64,000 bases of DNA from Terramyces sp. JEL0728 (taxonomy: Eukaryota; Chytridiomycota; Chytridiomycetes; Rhizophydiales; Terramycetaceae), in NCBI GenBank assembly GCA_027603945.1, contig JADIIU010000001.1:456120-520119 (forward strand). The letters run 5' to 3'. The notes under the pieces are model-generated. The model saw nothing but the letters and a program-made list of their open reading frames with translations, was not told where the DNA came from and made no database searches. Shown here piece after piece: positions 42,008 through 53,363 of the stretch (its first letter is position 1; the number at the start of each line of letters is the position of its first letter). The translations under genes were made by a program, and so were the position numbers.

Positions 42008-43613
42008 ATGGCCAAACAGTTCACACGTCAAGAAGTTGCTTCGCACAACACCCACAAGGACGCATGGGTCGTCATTGATACCGTAGTCTACGATATCACT
42101 AAATTCGCATCCCTTCATCCTGGTGGTGAGTTGTTGCTGCTTGATTATGCAGGAAAGGATGTAACAAGTAAATTCTATCTAATAATCAGAGGAATTTTAT
42201 GGATTTCACCGCCAAGAAGTATTGCGAAAGTACAAGAAACTGGAAATTGGAGCTATTGTAAATGAAAAACCACAGATCTTGCTCAACTCGCCTGATAGTT
42301 TCTCCAAAGTCCCGTATGCCGAGCCGTCTCATTTGCAAGGATTCCATTCACCATACTACAAGTATTTCTAGTTTAACCTAGCAAATCTCATATTGAATAT
42401 CGCAAGGCTGTCAGAAAATTCATCAGAACTGAAATCCATCACGATGGATTACAAAAAGATGATTCTAACCCTCCTGCATCAAAGGAGGTCTATCAACTAT
42501 GCGGGAAAACCGGGCTCTTGGCCGCTAATGTCGGCCCAGGAAAACATTTGGATGGATTCCCTCAGCTTTCAGATGTTAAACCATCTGAATTTGACTATTT
42601 CCACGAATTGATTGTGCACGAAGAATTCACCAACAACGGTTTGCCCGGATACACTGATTCTCTTGGATCTGGGCTGGTTATTGGTTTGCCGCCAGTTATT
42701 AATTTTGGATCCGCAGCATTGAAGGCTAGAGTTGTCCCTGAAGTATTGCGTGGTGACAAAGTAATTTGTTTGGCCATCAGCGAGCCTGGCGCAGGAAGTG
42801 ATGTAGCAGGTATGTTGACCACTGCCCGCAAAACACCTGATGGCAAGCATTACATTGTAAATGGTGTAAAGAAATGGATTACTAACGGCACTTTCTCTGA
42901 CTATTTCACCACTGCTGTCCGCACTGGAACTGGAAAGGGTGCTGGAGACATCTCCATGCTGTTGATTGAAAGAAAACATGGCGTTGAAACTAAAGCTATT
43001 AAAACATCTCATAACGTTACTACTGGCACAGCATATGTCACCTTTGAAAACTGCTTGGTCCCTGTAGAAAACTTGCTTGGCAAAGTAGGTGGTGGTTTCC
43101 AAGTAATCATGTACAACTTTAACCACGAAAGATGGGTGATGATTGTCTGCTGTACCGCTGCTACTCGTCTTGTTATCGAAGAATGCTTTAAATGGGCCAA
43201 CCAGAGAGAAGTATTTGGCAAGAAACTCATTGAACAGCCTGTTATCAGAAACAAACTGGCTCATATGGTTTCAAAAGTCGAAGCTGTTCACAGTTGGTTG
43301 GAAAACATTACCTTCCAAATGAACAACATGTCCTACAAGGAGCAGTCGGTTAAATTAGCCGGACCTATCGCTTTGGGAAAACTGCTGGCCACCAGAGTTG
43401 CCCACGAAGTCAGTGACGATGCCACTCAAATCTTTGGTGGAAGAGGTATTACCAAAACTGGTATGGGTAGAATCATTGAAAGTTTCCAAAGAACCTACAA
43501 ATTCCAAGCTATCTTGGGTGGATCAGAAGAAATTCTTGCCGACCTTGGTATTCGTCAAGCAATGGTAAGCTTTAGATTAATTTTAGCGTTCGTTCCCAAA
43601 TGCTCGTTTGTAA
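42008..43613 (+). CDS. Cytochrome b5 / acyl-CoA dehydrogenase fusion with peroxisomal signal
   Basis: Four exons from ATG 42008; introns are at 42168-42189 (22 nt), 42362-42381 (20) and 43565-43586 (22). An N-terminal cytochrome b5 domain carries the heme HPGGE motif and pairs with FHRQE after the first splice. A full acyl-CoA dehydrogenase follows (AISEPGAGSDVAGM, VNGVKKWITNG, NNERW-like FNHERWVMI, QIFGGRGITKTGMGR, GGSEEILADLGIRQAM). The last intron leads to a seven-residue exon ending ARL, a PTS1-type tripeptide. This b5-ACAD fusion is common in fungi and is usually peroxisomal. Retaining the last intron instead gives a long hydrophobic tail without PTS1. Confidence 0.9.
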
Positions 43614-43649
43614 TTTCAATAAACCTTTCTTTATCGCAAAAGCAAAAAA

Positions 43650-46600
43650 CTATTTATTTTCATTTAGGCTGGTGTTTGAAGAAGCTCTCCTTCTTCCCAG
43701 TTTGAGAATTCCAGAATACATACTGTTGTTCGAATTGATCCTTTTTGGGAGGGGTTCATCTGTAGCAATCTTTTCAAAAGCGATACGAAGCTGGCCACCA
43801 CTAAAACCTTTCATTTCAAACCAATCATCTACTGAATCTGTATGCGCTAATAACTCGCCCAAGTGAAGTTCCACATATCCAAGCTCCACATCATTGCTGA
43901 TCAAGTTCTTGTCATATACTGTAAACTTCAAAGCTTCAATAGTAGCCGGGATGGCGAACTTTTCATCGTGCCAGATTGGACTGAGCGATTTCTTGATAAC
44001 TGCAGTTTTGTAGATACTCTTCTTGACTTCGGGAGTGGTAACTTTAACATATGGATCTGAAGTGCCCCCACGATCAACCCCTTGCAAGTTTCTGGCAGAG
44101 TGAATGTGAAAGTTTATTCTATTCCCGCCAGACAACGATCGAAGAGATGCAATAGATGCTATGTTAACTATTTTTACCCCTTTCCAAATCATGCGGAGAG
44201 GGACTAGGCGACTTGACTCTTATGTCAGGAACACTTGCAGAAGTATTCTTATTCGAAATTGAGTCTCTTCCTGGGATAAATTCTTCAACTATTTTGATAT
44301 CTTCAATAGGGAGGGTATTACTAACAGGAATTTCTTTGTTAGGCTCTGCAGCATTTCCCTCTGTTGGCGGCGCTTGCGGTTTCTGGGTATTGTTATCGGT
44401 ATTTTTTGGTCTTTGGGGTCTTCTTGATTCTAGCCCATAATTTTTAGCAGGAGCATCGGGACTTGGAGGTTCTGGCCCATCGATTATGGACAGCCCTTCG
44501 TGTGAAGAGAGCGGAGAAATCGCACTTTTTACTGCTCCTGCTGATTTCTTTTTGCCAGTCATCAAATGTCCTAGTCCAGTAACTTGCGAGGTAAGCCCTC
44601 TTCCAAATTTGCCCAAAGCAGTAGTTTCAGTAGCCAACCGGGATTCAGTATCATTTGCAAGTAGCGGCTTGGTTATTTCTTTAGGTTGGAATATAAAGCA
44701 GACACTTACAGTTCCTTGGCTGGTTTCCAACGGAATCGTCATGTTTACGACTTCATCTGGGACAATTGTCGACAGAGGTATTCTGCAGTGCCCCAAGGAG
44801 ACGTTATGAGTAAACTGATTGTAGTCTTTCAAATGTAGGTCGATAGTTGACTTCATTCTGGAATAAATGTCAATGAAAATCCGCTCGTCAAATACAGGGT
44901 TGAGTATCTTTTTATGGATTTTGGACTTGTGCACGTTGGTACCATTGAGAGTTACAATGCAGTACGGATCGCTAAACCCGTTGGAATCAGCCGCTGGCAA
45001 GTTTGTAGCAGACAGCAAATCAAATTGCAACACACCGGTATCTACAGTTAGTATTAATTACCGTATTTGTCGTTAACCGCAACATCCAGTTCAACAGGAT
45101 AAAATGAAAATCCAAGATTGATGCGACAAGTGACTGGCAGATTATCGCGATTAGTTTCACGGGATGAATATTGGTGGAAGTGGACCCAATTGTTCTTTTT
45201 GCCCAGTAGCTCTCCAATAAAGTCTCCTCTCCATACTCCCAAAATATAATCTTTGTCCGATGGTGTTTCGCCAGTTTGATCTCGAACATAGATGATAAAA
45301 TTGGTAGAAACAATATCGGTTATAAACCTATCATTTGCTGGTTGTCAAGTTGGAATTACCTGCGTGCCAGTACACGATGCTTTTTGGAGTAGGCGGGGCA
45401 TAGGAAGTAGATAGAACCTTTTCATCTCCATGTACGGACGAAAATGTAACATACGGCCGCACTCTTCGGTTGAACTCACCAGATTTAATCTTGATGGACA
45501 AAATACCAGTTTTGTAAGTAGACACCTTATCAATCAAGTTTTCAAAAGTGTTTTCTATCACAGTTAAGCTTTCATTTGAGCCCAAAGGATTGTCTGCCGT
45601 CGAATTACGCATGGTTGAGTTTCTTTCCGCTGGAACATCTGATTTTGGGGTACCGTCTGCACTTTTCCCTGGTGTTTCTTGAGTAGCTGAGGCTGGTTCT
45701 CCTGGAACTGGCGGGATAGTCGCTTTGACAGGCGTGTCATTCATAGACTTGCGCATAGCGTATAAAACATCATGTGCCTCAATAGAATAGTCTTGCAATA
45801 TATGGAATAGCGTAATTTCAAAATGAATATGCCCTTTTTGCTTTACTTTACCGGCTCTGATATCTTGAGTAAAGCTAGTCAAGTTTGCTTTAGTTTTCTT
45901 GAAGAAGCTCTTCCCTAGCGAGTCGCGCGCTGCTGGCTCTTTTTCATCTACGTCGGCCTCTGTTTCTACGATCGTGTTCAAGTAAATTGGTGCCCACACA
46001 TCCAATGTTTGGCTGTCCTTGACGGTCACAGTGAGTCCATCCAATTCAAATTTCCCGATTTCGTTCATATCTTGTGTTGAGCGAGATGGATTTAAGAAGG
46101 CCAGTATCGGACCAATCGGGAGTTCGGCTTTTCCCAATGGCTTGTCTTTGGCCAAATTGTTAAAGTCAAAGACTTCCATTTGCAACTGCTCTTTGAGTGA
46201 ATAAGACATTGTGTAGAACATCTCATTCCAAACTGGAGCAAGAGTGTTCTCTCTATGGGCAGTGATACCAACATTGCGGCCCTGCAGGAATACTCTGACA
46301 TATGGGTCTGATTTTCTTCCAAGAATTTCTGTATTTTCCAACTCTTTTGCTCCAAGAACGGTAATCCTAACTAGTCCTAACGGCTCTTGATTTGCAATTT
46401 TGGTTCGGTCTATTGTAGTTTGGCCAACATCCAATTGTGTAAATTTTACGCTGATACGTACTTTTCCAACCGAGTTTCCAAACAACTTGTACCAGTCATC
46501 TGTTGCCTTGATAGCGTGAGCCAAGTTAATCTTTACTTCTCCGATACTCTCGCCCTTGTTTAGAATTTTGAAAATATAGTTTGCAATTCCAATGTCAGGA

Positions 46601-48480
46601 CAATAAAACACATTTTTGTATTCCCAACTAGGATTGGAAGTGCGTTTTCTATGAGGAGTTTTGAACATTTCCTCTCCATCAAAGAATGCAGCACATTCAA
46701 GGACTGATGAATGGATGCTGGATTTCATCAATTCTTTAGCTTGGTGAATATATACGGTAATAATACCAGCCTTGTGGCCCAGATTTAATTGTTCCATGTC
46801 GGTTACATTTTCAGTGCCAAGAACAGGGAAATAGGAAAGGTTTACCCTCAAAGAGCCGCTAGATTTCTTGCCCGGTGAAAGCAATCTTTTCCAAATTTCG
46901 GCACTGTAGGTTTCCATTGGCGAACCCCATTCCAATAACAGATTTTCTTTTTCTTCTGGGGTTAATTCTTCCTCTGGTGCATCCTTATTTTCTTCTGGCA
47001 GCTCCAACAGTTTGATCCATCTTTGTAATTTCAATGTGCTTGTAATACCCAGGCTCTTTGAACCAATTGGTGCAACATGGAAGACTTCGAATTTCAATTC
47101 GTCGGCTTTGCTGTCTAATTGTGTCAATGTTGATTTGTAAATCACTATGTGGAAGACTTCGTTCCATTTTGGATCCAAAGTATTATCAATAACTCTGGTC
47201 CTGACAATTTCAGTTCCGCCAAGTCTGATTATAGTTGCTGGATCACTAATACCAGTGACATCTTTGTTTTTCAGTCCTTTAGCCTCTGCGACAGTTACTA
47301 GATATCAAATCAGAAATACTTCTTAGTACACCGACTGGGGTTTCAGTTTGCCCTGCAGAAGCATCAAACCACTGTCCAATCGGAAAGTTCATCTTTACTG
47401 GATTTACCAGAATGGAGGCAACGATTCCATCCACAGTTGTCCGAATGTAATCACCTAATCCACCAAGTTTGTTTATGTCACCTGTTCCTAAAGGCACTAG
47501 TTTGAAATCCATGCTTGGCGTGCTAACGAATCCAATATCTACCGATTGAATATGTGGAAACCCATTGGAAAATTTCAATTGGACGCGTATCTAAATTAAT
47601 TATGTTTACTCTGCCATTCAGGTACAATTCTTTGATTGCAACTGTCAACGGGAGTAAAGCAAGGGTTGCCTTTAGCACGACACTCACATTTCGCAAATCT
47701 CTTAAATTTCTCTCCAATTGAGACACACTCTGGTCATCAAAAGGCATGAACGTCAAATCCCAATCCATAATCAATGTTTCGTCATCTGTGCCTGCGAATG
47801 TCTTGATTGCTTCAATTCGCGGAGCTTGACTTCCTGAAATTAAAAACACGAGCACCTAAACAGAAATCAGTCAGCACCAATTCTTCTAAAAAGCTTGGCT
47901 TGTAATGCTCTAAAGAGGAATCAATTACCCCTTTAATTGTAGCTGATAATGACGGCTCGTAATTCATCCAGAATCTCCTCAGGAACTGGTTAAACCATTC
48001 CACTTTTTCTTGATCTACATCAAGCTGGTTTAAAGAATAGTCTTTGAGAGCTTGATTACGAACTATTTTGTAATATCTACCAGTGTTTCGAGAAAATATG
48101 AGTGAAATCAACCACAACGCAACCAAATACCAGCCGAATGCGAATTTAAAGTAAGTGATAACCCAAGTCCAGAGCATCGTGATTACAATAATCCCAGATG
48201 AAGAAATATGCTGCCATGACCCAAAGCTGTCGACCTTTTGTGCGATTTGTTCGATTTTACTTTCGATTTGTGGTAATAATCCCAGTTCGGATTCTAATTT
48301 TTTGATGGGAGCGCTTGAGAGCCAATCTTCAGGTAATGGATTTTCCTTTCTATCTTTGAGGTTTGGGGGCGGTTCATAGAATGGTTCGACCATTGTATGA
48401 TTTCCAAAGTTTTTGGTGAGTGAAAACAGCTCGGGATCCCAGTGTGAACGAGTTATTCCAACCACAAAGGAAAGATACAT
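43650..48480 (-). CDS. Tricalbin / extended-synaptotagmin-like protein (SMP and multiple C2 domains)
   Basis: Seven exons; introns are at 47834-47855 (22 nt), 47591-47609 (19), 47298-47319 (22), 45338-45359 (22), 45042-45061 (20) and 44159-44177 (19). A membrane hairpin (IIVITMLWTWVITYFKF and following) precedes an SMP lipid-transfer domain (EKVEWFNQFLRRFW, CLGSQAPRIEAIKTF, TPSMDFKLVPLGTGDINKLG). Then come at least five C2 domains, with Asp-rich Ca2+ loops such as GRKSDPYVRVFLQG, NGFSDPYCIVTL and RGGTSDPYVKVTTPE. The protein tethers ER to plasma membrane and moves lipids. The start may be 48480 or the Met at 48393. At about 1,530 aa it is the longest gene here. The stop region holds AATAAA. 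Confidence 0.9.
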
Positions 48481-48529
48481 ATAGTCAGATCATTAGTAAT
48501 GCAATAGAAAAGGCAAGCAGTTATTTTAT

Positions 48530-48826
48530 TTACAAATCAGTCAACGCACGTACCGAACCATCTTTTTCAATATAAACGCCTTCAACGACTACGCTGTTCA
48601 ATACGGAATCCGGAATTTCAACTTTAGCGATATTTGAGATTGTATATCTATATCAGCAGTAAGTTACTGTTCCAAAATCTTTCCTCCTGCTTTTGTGATT
48701 GATTCCAGTGATTTTTTGAAATAAGATTCTGCGTAGTTGTCCTTGAGAGTAATCAGGTAGACTGGTTAACGACTGCTTACTATTATTGGCTGCTAATACA
48801 GTTGTGAGGAGCGAAACGAATTTCAT
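48530..48826 (-). CDS. Secreted peptidase-inhibitor I9-like small protein
   Basis: This short gene has three exons, invisible as a single ORF. ATG 48826, introns at 48762-48780 (19 nt) and 48648-48667 (20), stop ending at 48530. It encodes about 85 aa: a signal peptide (MKFVSLLTTVLAA), then YLITLKDNYAESYFKKSLES, ITKAGGKILEQ|YTISNIAKVEI, PDSVLNSVVVEGVYIEKDGSV. The I9 layout (strand, helix, GGKI, strand, helix, strand ending in a V-EKDG turn) matches subtilisin propeptides and yeast Pbi2. No protease domain is attached, so it would be a free inhibitor or chaperone. A signal peptide on a Pbi2-type protein is unusual. Confidence 0.65.
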
Positions 48827-49286
48827 TTTGGGGGAAAAACTGAGCCAGAAAATATCAATATTTGTGCCGAAAAATGTTTACGGCCTGGTGCTTTTAACTG
48901 CATCTCTCGGTATATATCTGCCAATCCTGTGGTCACAACCAAAGTATCACCAGCGAAATAATTGCAGAGATTATATTGAGGAAAACGTCTGGAACCTCAT
49001 TTGATGTCGCAAAAGAAATGCCGCAGGATTCTATTGAAGCCCTCTGGAAATTAAACAAGAACGAGATGGTGCATTCAAAACTGGGTATCCGTTCATTCTA
49101 GATCACGTTGGAAATTCACCTAAATGAAAAAGTTCAAGCAATACAGCCTAGTAATCTACCTGAATTCTCTGCTGAGACTGAGTCTCTGGTTCTATTTATT
49201 TCGACTATTAGCCAGATTGCAGATTAGGGCTAGGGCTATTTTTTTTTCTTCCAATTTTTCTTCTGTGGTTGTTCACTTTTTACAAC
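48827..49286 (+). other. Unresolved small gene and RACK1 leader region
   Basis: Coding-like sequence is present but the exon model fails. One plus-strand frame (48885-48963) reads VYGLVLLTASLGIYLPILWS, a membrane helix. A second frame (about 48975-49101) reads KTSGTSFDVAKEM then PQDSIEALWKLNKNEM and ends at a TAG. A GT-AG pair near 48906 and 48963 (58 nt) would join the two in frame, but I find no in-frame ATG upstream. The last 90 nt before RACK1 are T-rich leader. Confidence 0.35.
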
Positions 49287-50712
49287 ATGGCAGAAGCATT
49301 AGTATTCAGAGGAACTCTCAAGGGACACAGTGGATGGGTTACTTCCATCGCTACCTCAGCTGAAGCTCCAAACACTATTTTATCCTCATCTCGTGGTACG
49401 TAATGCACAGATTCAACTGGATACTGCGATTGTTGAATTTGAATTGAAGAATAGATTAATCATAGACAAGAAAATCATCGTCTGGCACTTGACTCGTGAC
49501 GAAGAAAACTATGGTGTTGCTCACCGTGCTCTTACTGGACACAACCACTTTGTTCAAGATGTTGTCATCTCCTCAGATGGCCAATTCGCTCTTTCCGCCT
49601 CATGGGGTAAGTAATCTCAGTGTTCGATGAAGAGTTTTATTTCATGCGTGTCATCAGATTGGATTTTGTGTTTGCAATTCAATAGTTTTTATTGGATTGC
49701 AGGTGCCTTTTCTGCTTATGCTGCAAAAAACTATGCCTCTTTCTAATCAATTGGGGTCTGAGGACATTTTTAGTTGAACAGGACTAATTCTTTAGACAAG
49801 ACCCTCCGTCTTTGGGACATTGCCACTGGTAAGACCACCAGACGTTTCGTTGGACACACCAACGATGTTATGTCTGTTGCTTTCTCCCCAGACAACCGTC
49901 AAATCGTTTCCTCATCCCGTGACAAGTCCATCAAGTTGTGGAACACTTTGGGCGAATGCAAATTCACTCTTACCGAAGAAGGCCACACTGAATGGGTCTC
50001 TGCTGTCCGTTTCTCGCCAAACTCTGCCAACCCGCTTATTGTTTCTTCTGGATGGGACAAACTTGTAAAGGTAATTAATATTTGTGTTGGCTTAGGCTTA
50101 ATACAAGGTCTTTTACATTAAACCGTAAATGGGGGCAGGGAAGTCGCTTTCGCGAATGGACTCTATCCAGACGCTGCTCCGCCTTTTAAAGGTCTTTTGC
50201 AGTCTGTCGCTGTAAATGGGGGCAGGGAAGTCGCTTTCGCGAATGGAATCAATCCAGACGCTGCCCCACCTTTCAGAGCCGTTCTAACTTTCTAGGTTTG
50301 GGATTTATCCAAATGCAAGCTCAAGACCAACCACTATGGACACAGTGGCTACGTTTCTGCCATCACCATCTCCCCAGATGGTTCTATCTTTGCTTCTGGT
50401 GGTAAAGACTCTGTTGCTATGCTTTGGGACTTGAACGAAGACAAGCACTTGTACTCTCTTGAAGCTGGTTCAGCAATCAACGCTCTTTCCTTCTCTCCAA
50501 ACAGATACTGGTTGGTTGCTGCTACTGCCAACTCTATCAAGATTTGGGATTTGGAATCCAAGAGCGTTATTGACGACCTCAAGATCAACACTGATGTTAA
50601 AGGAAAGGCTCTTCCACCACAATTCATCTCCCTTGCATGGTCTGCTGATGGTCAAACCCTCTTTGCTGGTTCTACTGATGGAAACATCTATGTCTGGACC
50701 GTCCACGCATAA
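49287..50712 (+). CDS. RACK1: RACK1 / guanine nucleotide-binding protein beta-like (ASC1)
   Basis: Four exons from ATG 49287; introns are at 49396-49465 (70 nt), 49607-49795 (189) and 50071-50295 (225). Seven WD repeats are complete: [114 protein letters not shown] and [12 protein letters not shown]1 sits on the 40S subunit near the mRNA exit. Exons show the C-ending codon bias of highly expressed genes. Its introns are 3-11 times longer than almost all others here, and RACK1/ASC1 introns are known snoRNA hosts in yeast (U24) and mammals. Confidence 0.97.
50125..50273 (+). repeat. Tandem structured elements in RACK1 intron 3
   Basis: Two 62-nt copies (50125-50186, 50212-50273) differ at four positions. 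Each can fold as a three-way junction: an outer 7-bp stem GGGGCAG (50132-50138) with CTGCTCC (50174-50180), hairpin TCGC-TTTC-GCGA and hairpin TGGA-loop-TCCA. Two differences lie in the last loop, one turns an outer G-U pair into G-C, and one is just outside the stem. A flanking AAGGTCTTTT is repeated too. This looks like a duplicated, structure-constrained RNA such as an intronic small RNA, but it has no clear box C/D or H/ACA signature. Confidence 0.5.
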
Positions 50713-50833
50713 ATATACATTTGGCCTTAATAAATTGTTTTTTTACAATTTGATTGCAAGTTGAATTTCTCTGTTCAAAGCATGTTTCAAGTGAACAATG
50801 TCGGTTTGCCCGATTTTTCTTGTCCTCATTTGA

Positions 50834-51698
50834 ATGCAAATCATTCCTTCAAGTTTCTACCAAACCCAACCTTGGGCAAGCCTCAAGTTACTACCCCAAA
50901 ATGGAGATCAGATTTTGCTCTCAGCTATATTCTTTCAAACGGTATACTTGATCGGAGGGGCATTATCCAACTACAGCAATTCCTACAGAAATCTAAAGAG
51001 CTCAAAGCAAGCAAGTTGGGCAATTCACATAGGTACACTCAATTTAATTCAGTTTCAATGATTTTCTCAGTTATAATTGTAACACTAGCTTATCCATTAT
51101 TCTACGACGAAGCAATTACGAGCGACAAACTATTTGGGTACAGTGACTATTCAAGATCAGTGTATGCAATTACTTGCGGATACTTTTTGTGGGATACATT
51201 GATTTCAATTTATTATATCGGGGAAACTGGGATTCCGTTTGTATTCCATGGATCGGCTTGTTTCTGTGTGTTTTTCCTTTCTTATGTAAGCAAGAAATAA
51301 CCCTAGTTGCCGTACGTACAGCATTATGGAGCAGCGTTTTTGATGTTTGAATTGAGGTTGGTGGATAGCTAACTTAGTACGGTGTTCCTCAATGTTCACT
51401 GGTTCTGTGACAAGACTGGGTTAACTGGATCCAAGCTGCAGTGGATCAACGGAATGGTTCTATTGGCGGTTTTCTTTAGTGTTAGATGCTGTTTTGGAAC
51501 TTACAAGATGCTGGACTTTATCAGTATATATTTTTAATGGTAGTAACTGCATTCCCACATAGAGATAAAGTACCTTTTGGTGTTTTTTATACTTATGCGA
51601 CTGCTGCGACTGGTTTAGGCTCTTTGAATTTCTACTGGTTCGCAACAATGATTCGGTCTGTAATGTCCCGATTCAAGGAAGAAAAGAAAACCCAATAA
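50834..51698 (+). CDS. TLC-domain membrane protein (TLCD4/TMEM56-like)
   Basis: Five exons; introns are at 51033-51052 (20 nt), 51286-51306 (21), 51357-51377 (21) and 51524-51543 (20). ATG 50834 is the first Met in the frame that joins; the start is uncertain because another open frame overlaps upstream. The protein shows several membrane helices and TLC features: SKQASWAIHI|VSMIFSVI, YFLWDTLISIYYIG, IPFVFHGSACFCVFFLSY, VQHYGAAFLMFELS|TVFLNV and HWFCDKTGLTGS, ending LNFYWFATMIRSVMSRF. TLC proteins include ceramide synthases and lipid-regulating membrane proteins; the TMEM56/TLCD4 branch fits best. The stop TAA lies in AATAAA. Confidence 0.78.
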
Positions 51699-52313
51699 AC
51701 TAGTGTTTTGTCTGACAATAAGCAGTCAGGTTTGTGACGCTTAATAATCTGATTTAGATAACAGCCGCGACTTTCGTGGTTTATACTAAAGATCCGCAAT
51801 CAAATATACAGCCGATTAGACTTGCCCGATATACCTATCGATAGTCGAAGGTTCAACAATCGTGCAGGTCCAACAATCACCTGCCTAAATAACTGTGAAT
51901 CATATGGATTTGATTTGTGATTTCGCGAGGGGTAGGGGACCTGACGGTTTCAAATTAATCAATCGTAAATTAAATTCTCGTAGTATACTTGGTTTCAATC
52001 TAAATTGGGATTAAGCGGCAGGGTTCACCAAATTTAATTTGCAAGTCTTTGACAACCAAAGACTCGGCCATTGCGGTTTGCATTAAGCCAGTTAGGTCCC
52101 TGGTTGTGACACTGGTAAACTCATACGAGTACAAGATTGGCTGTCAAATGATTACATGAGTTGAGCCCATTGATTGAATTATGCAATCGAAAGCATATTT
52201 GGTCATGATAATGACAGGTGCTTTCAAAGTGAAATTGACGTCATCGAGTCTTTCGTTCAGATAGAGCCATCTTCAATACAGTCAAAATGATATGAGTTTA
52301 TTAAAAAATGTAG
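51699..52313. other. 615-bp convergent gap, possible structured RNA
   Basis: Both flanking genes end here, yet other convergent gaps in the window are mostly 7-80 bp. There is no coding frame of note. A perfect 8-bp stem with a 5-nt loop (AGTCTTTG-ACAAC-CAAAGACT) lies at 52044-52064, flanked by GCAA/TTGC. A second hairpin GCAGGT/ACCTGC sits near 51864. A CRE palindrome TGACGTCA is at 52236-52243. I cannot match it to U1, U2, U4, U5, U6, SRP or RNase P. Confidence 0.35.
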
Positions 52314-53363
52314 TTACTCAGCAAAACCAGCAATATAGCAGGCACTAGTTATTCTGGCAGTATGGCGTTTTAATGCATCCTAAGATAAAACAATAATTAC
52401 CATTCTAGAGAATCTTTTTCCACATCTTTGACAACCAAACGGTTTGACATCTGAATGCAAACTTCTTTGATGCCTCTTCAAATCATGAGATCTTCTAAAT
52501 GCTGTACCACATTCTTGGCAAGCGTAATTTCTTTCTGTATGGTGTATTCTCGAGTGTGATTTCAGGTTTGTTTGTTTAGTGAAAATCTTTTGACATCCAG
52601 GAAAAGTGCATTTAAACGCACCTTCCTGCTGTTGCTGTGCCTGCCATTCGTTTGGGTTGTATGAGGAGTTTGTGTTGTTGGTAGACCATGAGGCTAGGGA
52701 TGAATCGGAACCAGAGTGTTTAAGAGATTTACCATTGAACTTTAGCGGATTTACTCTAGTATGAGGCATGAGGTTTGGCGAGTAATTATGAGGTTGTTCG
52801 TGATATTGCTCTTGAAACTGTACTTGATTTTCCATTTTCATCCAAGCGTATTGTCCTTGTTCGGATGGAGAATATCCAGCAGAATAATTTCCATCGAAAC
52901 TGGCAGAGTGTTGTCCGTCGTAACCGGCAGGTTGCTGCGGTTCATATCCAGCTGAATGTTGGCCATCGTGGTATAGGTTACTATTTTCATGGATGGCGCC
53001 AAGGTATAATGAGTTTCCATAATTACTTTCATTTTCATATGCTGACTGTGGTTCTGGAATCATATCATAACTTTGCATGTGGTTGGTTTGAATCGCAAAA
53101 GGATTTAACCTTTCAGCTGGCGTAACAGGTGGTGAAATTAAACTTTGAAAGTCGGGCATTCCATTAACTTCAAAGTGTGCTGATAGAGGTACATCAGAGC
53201 GCATTAGTGGTGCACTCATTGGCATATATCTGAGCGAAGGGTCGCCATTCTTGTCAGCAGAGTTTGGAGAAATTGGGGCTGTATTTACGTTTACATTTAG
53301 CGGTGCTAAAAATTTGGATTCCCAATTATTTAGCATTTCGTTGCTACCCAAATCCATTTGCAT
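52314..53363 (-). CDS. C2H2 zinc-finger transcription factor
   Basis: Two exons from ATG 53363, with an intron at 52380-52400 (21 nt). The N-terminal 230 residues are Asn/Gln/Ser/Tyr-rich with repeated blocks of the type AGYEPQQP, AGYDGQHS and ASFDGNYS. Three fingers follow: CTFPGCQKIFTKQTNLKSH, CQECGTAFRRSHDLKRH and CQRCGKRFSRM|DALKRH. The splice supplies the helix of finger 3; without it the finger is cut. Finger 3 has a Cys rather than a second His in the expected zone (HTARITSAC). The layout resembles fungal Crz1-like factors, but the orthologue is not certain. Confidence 0.8.

Noticed and set aside
42569..43264. 231-codon minus-strand frame inside the b5-ACAD gene
   Set aside because: Antisense shadow of a strongly conserved dehydrogenase; low-complexity Ser/Thr content.
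49620..49770. Box C/D snoRNA in RACK1 intron 2 (CGATGAA ... CTGA)
   Set aside because: The C box is imperfect, the spacing is over 130 nt and no terminal stem pairs; not enough to call.
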